This document shows positions 25,840 to 29,681 of a stretch of DNA of 29,681 nt, piece by piece. A program made the position numbers and the translations under genes. The DNA is from 39-52-133 sp036523795 (GTDB lineage: Bacteria > Pseudomonadota > Gammaproteobacteria > Burkholderiales > Gallionellaceae): the NCBI GenBank assembly GCA_036523795.1, contig DATDDN010000009.1, positions 1 through 29,681 on the forward strand, written 5' to 3'. The notes beneath the pieces are model-generated. The model was not told where the DNA came from and did not search any database. It was given only the letters and a program-made list of their open reading frames with translations. Every line of letters begins with the position of its first letter. The stretch's first letter is position 1.

Positions 25840-26448
25840 ATGGATGCAAAGAAGCGTCAATCCGCAGAAATCCGGCGCCACGACATCATCGCGGCAGCGA
25901 TGGAACTCATCCGCCACGAGGGCGTGTCCAAACTTACCACGCGCTCGCTCGCCAGGGCAGTGGGCATCGCACAACCCACGCTGTTCCTGCATTTCGGCAA
26001 CAAGAGCCACGTGCTGGTCGCGCTGGTGGACTCGATTCAGGAAGGACTCCAGAAGGAATTTTCGGGCCTTCCCCTCGCACAGCTGACACCGCTGGAGCGC
26101 ATCAAGACGGTGATACGCACCCACCTCAATTTCATTCAGAACCAGCCCGGTATTCCGCGCCTGCTGTTCTCGGAAGAACTGCAGAGCGGCGATCCCCTAT
26201 TCCGGGAGCGCATGGATAAGCTGGTGATGTTTTTCCTGAAATTCATTGCCGGCATGATCAGCGTCGCGCAGGAAGCGGGCGAGATCCGCGCCGACATCGT
26301 CCCGCAACAGGCGGCGTGCCTGCTTATTGCCTCGGTGCAGGGGCTGGCACTGCGCTGGGTTCTTACCAATGGCGAACGCTTTGCACTGTCAGAGCAGGCC
26401 GATATCGTCACCACCACGCTGCTCGAAGGCTGGACACCTCGCGTCTGA
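25840..26448 (+). CDS. TetR/AcrR-family transcriptional regulator
   Basis: A 202-residue DNA-binding repressor. The N-terminal helix-turn-helix (about residues 10-56: RRHDIIAAAMELIRHEGV, then LTTRSLARAVGIAQPTLFLHF and GNKSHVLVALV) is a good TetR match. The C-terminal part is helical and would form the ligand-binding and dimer domain. The ATG at 25840 was chosen over an upstream extension that lacks similarity to the family. Being last in the cytochrome/FadL/DUF2892 gene run, with a TetR-size palindrome over the promoter of that run, it is the likely local regulator. The inducer is unknown. It ends 25 nt from the convergent algR. Confidence 0.92.
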   Translation: MDAKKRQSAEIRRHDIIAAAMELIRHEGVSKLTTRSLARAVGIAQPTLFLHFGNKSHVLVALVDSIQEGLQKEFSGLPLAQLTPLERIKTVIRTHLNFIQNQPGIPRLLFSEELQSGDPLFRERMDKLVMFFLKFIAGMISVAQEAGEIRADIVPQQAACLLIASVQGLALRWVLTNGERFALSEQADIVTTTLLEGWTPRV

Positions 26449-26473
26449 GCCTGTCGCGGCCACCAAGGCGCCA

Positions 26474-27247
26474 TCAGCCCTTGCTGAATTCCTTGACGAT
26501 GAATTGCTGGCGGCGGCTGATCGGCAACAGCTCGGCCAGGCCGCGCAGCCTTACCGCCCAGTGGCTTTCGCCACCTTCCGTATCGCTCACCTTCTCAAAG
26601 CCTTCGATCACGCTCTTGGCCACCAGGCAGTTGCGGTGGATGCGGATCATGCGGGCGGCAAACTCCTTCTCCAGCGCACTGAGCGGCTCCTCGATCAGGT
26701 ATTCGCGATCGGCGGTGCGCACGGTGACGTATTTCAGCTCGGCACGCAGGTACAACACCTGCTCGACGGGGATCAGGTGGATCTTGCCGCGCTCGTGGAT
26801 GGACAGGTTCTTGCGCGGCTCGGGGGTGAGTTCCTGCAGCACTTCGCTCCTGATCGGTACCGCCGCCCTGGCGCGCGAAAGCGCCTCAAACAGGCGGCCG
26901 AGGCGGATGGGCTGGAGCAGGTAGTCGATGGCGCGCTGTTCGAAGGCCTGGATGGCGTAACTGTCGAATGCGGTGGTGAAGATGATGACCGGCGGCTTGT
27001 CCATCTTGTTGAGATGCAGTGCCAGCTCTATGCCATCCATCTGCGGCATGCGGATATCCACCAGCACCACATCGGCATGGATGTAACCCAGCTTCTCCAG
27101 GGCCTCGCGCCCATTGGCCGCCTCGCCCACGAACTCCAGCGACAATTGTGCGGTGCAGTCGCTGAGCAGCTCTTTCAGGCGATTGCGCGCCGGCGCCTCA
27201 TCGTCCACCACAAATACGGACAGGGGAAGTTCTATGCTGTTGCTCAT
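26474..27247 (-). CDS. algR: LytTR-family response regulator, AlgR-like
   Basis: A 257-residue two-component response regulator. The receiver domain (about 8-125) has the acidic pocket VVDDE, the phosphoacceptor Asp64 in VLVDIRMP, Thr in FTTAF, and the conserved Lys position replaced (YLLQPIR has Gln where most have Lys). A LytTR DNA-binding domain (about 150-250) follows, with YLRAELKYVTVRTADREYLIEEPLSALE and MIRIHRNCLVA. Its start overlaps the algZ stop by 4 nt (ATGA). In Pseudomonas AlgR controls alginate and twitching. Here only the family and the conserved argH-algZ-algR neighbourhood support the name. Confidence 0.88.
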   Translation of the reverse strand: MSNSIELPLSVFVVDDEAPARNRLKELLSDCTAQLSLEFVGEAANGREALEKLGYIHADVVLVDIRMPQMDGIELALHLNKMDKPPVIIFTTAFDSYAIQAFEQRAIDYLLQPIRLGRLFEALSRARAAVPIRSEVLQELTPEPRKNLSIHERGKIHLIPVEQVLYLRAELKYVTVRTADREYLIEEPLSALEKEFAARMIRIHRNCLVAKSVIEGFEKVSDTEGGESHWAVRLRGLAELLPISRRQQFIVKEFSKG

Positions 27248-28281
27248 TGCGCACCCTCTTGAATGTAAGGCATGTGAATGTGAACATGGTAAAAGTCGCC
27301 GCTGCTCTCGACCGCATAGTGGGCTTCCACATCGAACTGCAGAGCCAGGCGCTCGCGAATATTTTCCAGCGCCATCTTGTTGCCCTGATGGTGCCGGCCC
27401 TGTGGCGCATTGGGGTTGCGCACCTCGAGATGCAGTTCGTTGCCCTTGCGGTGCAAGGTGATATCGATGGCGCCTCCCTGCTCCAGCGGCTCGATGCCAT
27501 GGTACACGGCATTTTCCAGCAACGGCTGCAACATCAGCGGCGGCACCAGTGCGTCATCGACCGCGTTGTCGACGTGCCAGTTGATATTCAGGCGCTCGCC
27601 CAGGCGCAGCTGTTCCAGCGCCAGATACTGGCGGGACAGCTCCACCTCGCGGCGCAGCAGCACCAGGTCATGCACATCGGCCATGGCCATGCGAAACAGG
27701 TCGGACATGTTTTCCAGTGCAGTCTCCGCGCGCTTGGGGTCCGCGCGCACGATGCTCAGCACCGCATTGATGGTGTTGAACAGGAAATGCGGACGGATGC
27801 GCGCCTGCAAGGCCTGCAGGCGCGCATTATGCACGGCCGGCGACAGTGCATGCGCGCGCAGGCGGAAATACGCCAGCAACAGTGCGGCCCCGGCCCCGCT
27901 CAGCAGGGCGTTGCGGGACGCGTAGAAAGCTCCCCTGTCGACAGGCAGGATGTAGAGCGCAAGGCCTATCTGGTAGATTACCCCGGCAACGGCCGCGCTC
28001 AGCAACAGCACCAGCACAGCGCCCTGCCAGTAAACGAACCGTTTTAGCACGGGATTCAGCGCATACAGCAGGAGCAGGATGGTGAGCAGCACGGGCTCCA
28101 CATAGGACGCGACGCCTGCAAGCTGCTGAACGGCATTCGACCACGACTGTGCGCGGGCAAGCACCAGCAGCATGGCAAACAGATTCACCAGCAGCAGGAT
28201 GCGCAGGGTGGCCCCCACGTTGCGGAAGTTGGGCAGCGCGTCGGCGGAAGGGTTTTGATTTATACTTTGCACTTTAGGCAT
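27244..28281 (-). CDS. algZ: LytS/AlgZ-family sensor histidine kinase
   Basis: A 345-residue inner-membrane kinase partnered with the overlapping AlgR-like regulator. The N-terminal half has about four hydrophobic helices (for example ILLLVNLFAMLLVLA and AVLVLLLSAAVAGVIYQIGL). The His-kinase domain has the phosphoacceptor in ARIRPHFLFNTINAV (His165 from this start), then LLENAVYHGIEPL (N box) and MALENIRERLAL (G box). The ATG at 28281 was chosen because AGGGGAAA precedes it at suitable spacing. An ATG at 28320 (adding MSCPECAAPRGNA) lacks a ribosome binding site and would overlap argH. The gene is divergent from argH. Confidence 0.88.
   Translation of the reverse strand: MPKVQSINQNPSADALPNFRNVGATLRILLLVNLFAMLLVLARAQSWSNAVQQLAGVASYVEPVLLTILLLLYALNPVLKRFVYWQGAVLVLLLSAAVAGVIYQIGLALYILPVDRGAFYASRNALLSGAGAALLLAYFRLRAHALSPAVHNARLQALQARIRPHFLFNTINAVLSIVRADPKRAETALENMSDLFRMAMADVHDLVLLRREVELSRQYLALEQLRLGERLNINWHVDNAVDDALVPPLMLQPLLENAVYHGIEPLEQGGAIDITLHRKGNELHLEVRNPNAPQGRHHQGNKMALENIRERLALQFDVEAHYAVESSGDFYHVHIHMPYIQEGAQ
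28261..28266 (+). promoter_or_regulatory. -10 candidate for argH inside the algZ 5' end
   Basis: TATACT is a 5/6 match to the -10 hexamer, about 53 nt before the argH ATG, and lies within the first codons of algZ on the other strand. No good -35 is visible, so this is tentative. Confidence 0.3.
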
Positions 28282-28318
28282 GGCATTTCCCCTAGGTGCC
28301 GCACATTCTGGACAAGAC

Positions 28319-29681
28319 ATGGCAACGATGCAAGACAATCAAACGTGGTCGGGCAGATTTGACGAGCCGGTGGCAGAGCTGGTGAAGCGTTATACCGCCT
28401 CGGTGGAATTCGACCAGCGCCTGGCGCTGTTCGACATCCAGGGCTCGCTCGCCCACGCGCAGATGCTGGCGGGCTGCAATATCATCAGCGCGCAGGATCT
28501 GAGCGACATCCAGCGCGGCATGGCGCAGATCGAGAACGAGATCCTCAGCGGCCAGTTCCACTGGCAGATCGACCTGGAAGACGTACACCTGAATATCGAG
28601 AAGCGCCTCACCACGCTGGTGGGCGATGCCGGCAAGCGCCTGCACACCGGCCGTTCGCGCAATGACCAGGTGGCCACCGACGTGCGCCTGTACCTGCGCC
28701 ATGCCATCGACGAACTGCTGCACCTGGTCAAGGCGCTGCAAGGCGCTCTGGTGGAACTGGCCAGCCAGCACACCCACACCATCATGCCCGGTTTCACCCA
28801 CCTGCAGGTGGCGCAGCCGGTGAGCTTTGGCCATCACCTGATGGCCTATTTCGAGATGCTCAGGCGCGATGCCGAGCGCCTTGCCGATTGTCGCAAGCGG
28901 GTGAACCGCCTGCCGCTGGGTGCTGCCGCCCTGGCCGGCACCAGCTATCCGATCAAGCGCGAATACGTGGCCGAGCTGCTCGGCTTCGAAAGCGTGTGCG
29001 AGAACTCGCTGGATGCGGTGTCCGACCGCGACTTCGCCATCGAATTCAACGCCGCGGCCTCCCTGATCATGACCCACCTGTCGCGCCTGTCGGAAGAGCT
29101 GATCCTCTGGATGAGCCCGCGCTTCGGCTTCATCGACATTGCCGACCGCTTCTGCACCGGATCTTCCATCATGCCGCAGAAGAAAAACCCGGACGTGCCC
29201 GAGTTGGTGCGCGGCAAGACCGGCCGCGTCAACGGCAACCTGGTTTCATTGCTGACACTGATGAAGAGCCAGCCGCTGGCCTACAACAAGGATAACCAGG
29301 AAGACAAGGAGCCGCTGTTCGACACCGTGGACACACTGAACATGACGCTGCGCATCTATGCCGACATGATGACGGGCATCCGCGTCAAGCCGGAGGCCAT
29401 GCGCGCCGCCGCCCTGCAGGGCTATGCCACTGCCACCGACCTGGCCGACTACCTGGTGAAGAAAGGCCTGCCCTTCCGCGATGCACACGAAGCCGTGGCG
29501 CTGGCCGTACGCCATGCCGAGAAGCAGGGTTGCGACCTGGCCGAGCTCAAGCTGGATGAGCTGAAGCAATTCTCCGCGCTGGTCGAAGATGACATCTACG
29601 CGGTGCTGACACTGGAAGGCTCGCTGGCCGCGCGCAACCATACGGGCGGTACCGCTCCCGCCCAGGTGGAAGCCGCGATTG
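28319..29681 (+). CDS. argH: Argininosuccinate lyase (partial, C-terminus off the window)
   Basis: Cytosolic enzyme that splits argininosuccinate to arginine and fumarate, the last step of arginine synthesis. 454 codons are present up to the window edge; the family is about 460-470 residues, so only a few are missing. TWSGRFDEPV is the N-terminal signature. LHTGRSRNDQVATD, GFTHLQVAQPVSFGHHL and the flexible loop GSSIMPQKKNPDVPELVRGK carry catalytic and substrate-binding residues of the fumarase/aspartase superfamily. The ATG at 28319 or the one at 28328 could be used, and no strong ribosome binding site decides. It is divergent from algZ, an order conserved in many proteobacteria. Confidence 0.96.
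   Translation, partial: MATMQDNQTWSGRFDEPVAELVKRYTASVEFDQRLALFDIQGSLAHAQMLAGCNIISAQDLSDIQRGMAQIENEILSGQFHWQIDLEDVHLNIEKRLTTLVGDAGKRLHTGRSRNDQVATDVRLYLRHAIDELLHLVKALQGALVELASQHTHTIMPGFTHLQVAQPVSFGHHLMAYFEMLRRDAERLADCRKRVNRLPLGAAALAGTSYPIKREYVAELLGFESVCENSLDAVSDRDFAIEFNAAASLIMTHLSRLSEELILWMSPRFGFIDIADRFCTGSSIMPQKKNPDVPELVRGKTGRVNGNLVSLLTLMKSQPLAYNKDNQEDKEPLFDTVDTLNMTLRIYADMMTGIRVKPEAMRAAALQGYATATDLADYLVKKGLPFRDAHEAVALAVRHAEKQGCDLAELKLDELKQFSALVEDDIYAVLTLEGSLAARNHTGGTAPAQVEAAI

Overview
The window looks like chromosomal DNA of a betaproteobacterium, most likely in the Nitrosomonadales (Gallionellaceae or a relative). The reasons are gene content and order: rpe-gph-trpE-trpG-trpD, hemC/hemD/hemX/hemY running away from ppc, algZ-algR divergent from argH, and a UbiH-type hydroxylase followed by dsbC. 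Coding DNA is GC-rich apart from a few AT-richer islands. This placement rests on recognising protein families and order; no database search was run.

Layout. (1) 1-3516: the 5' part of dusB (minus), then a flavin hydroxylase of the UbiH/UbiF/COQ6 family, dsbC and a TonB-like protein (plus). (2) 3517-5837: a single-domain rhodanese behind a promoter that carries an AT-rich palindrome, then a GAF/HD-GYP/hemerythrin protein behind a near-consensus FNR-type box. (3) 5855-8047 (minus): apaG, a SAM methyltransferase and mltA. (4) 8204-12768 (plus): rpe, gph, a 13-residue trp leader peptide, trpE, trpG and trpD. A low-GC orphan gene at 12842-13276 sits where trpC might be expected. (5) 13386-15331: an NAD-dependent epimerase-like protein (minus) divergent from a 2Fe-2S/FAD oxidoreductase (plus), closed by a strong terminator and a 146-bp nested inverted repeat. 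(6) 15562-20471 (minus): hemC, an unrelated low-GC secreted protein, hemD, hemX and hemY, i.e. an interrupted haem operon. (7) 20571-23342: ppc. (8) 23602-26448: an accessory transcription unit of a cytochrome c'-like protein, a FadL-family outer-membrane channel, a DUF2892 membrane protein and a TetR regulator, headed by a 50-bp palindrome placed on the -10 and start site. (9) 26474-29681: algR and algZ (minus), divergent from the truncated argH.

The most interesting signal is upstream of trpE. A short ORF (MTQQLLKKTSWRW) begins 2 nt after the gph stop and ends in Trp-Arg-Trp-stop. Its own coding sequence is complementary over 13 bp to the trpE Shine-Dalgarno region, and no intrinsic terminator is visible before trpE. 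This suggests tryptophan control by ribosome-gated exposure of the trpE ribosome binding site rather than classical terminator-based attenuation. Other candidates for follow-up are the self-contained cytochrome/FadL/DUF2892/TetR regulon, the FNR box in class II position upstream of a hemerythrin whose usual His ligand is Gln, and the repeat elements and foreign-looking genes placed inside the trp and hem operons.
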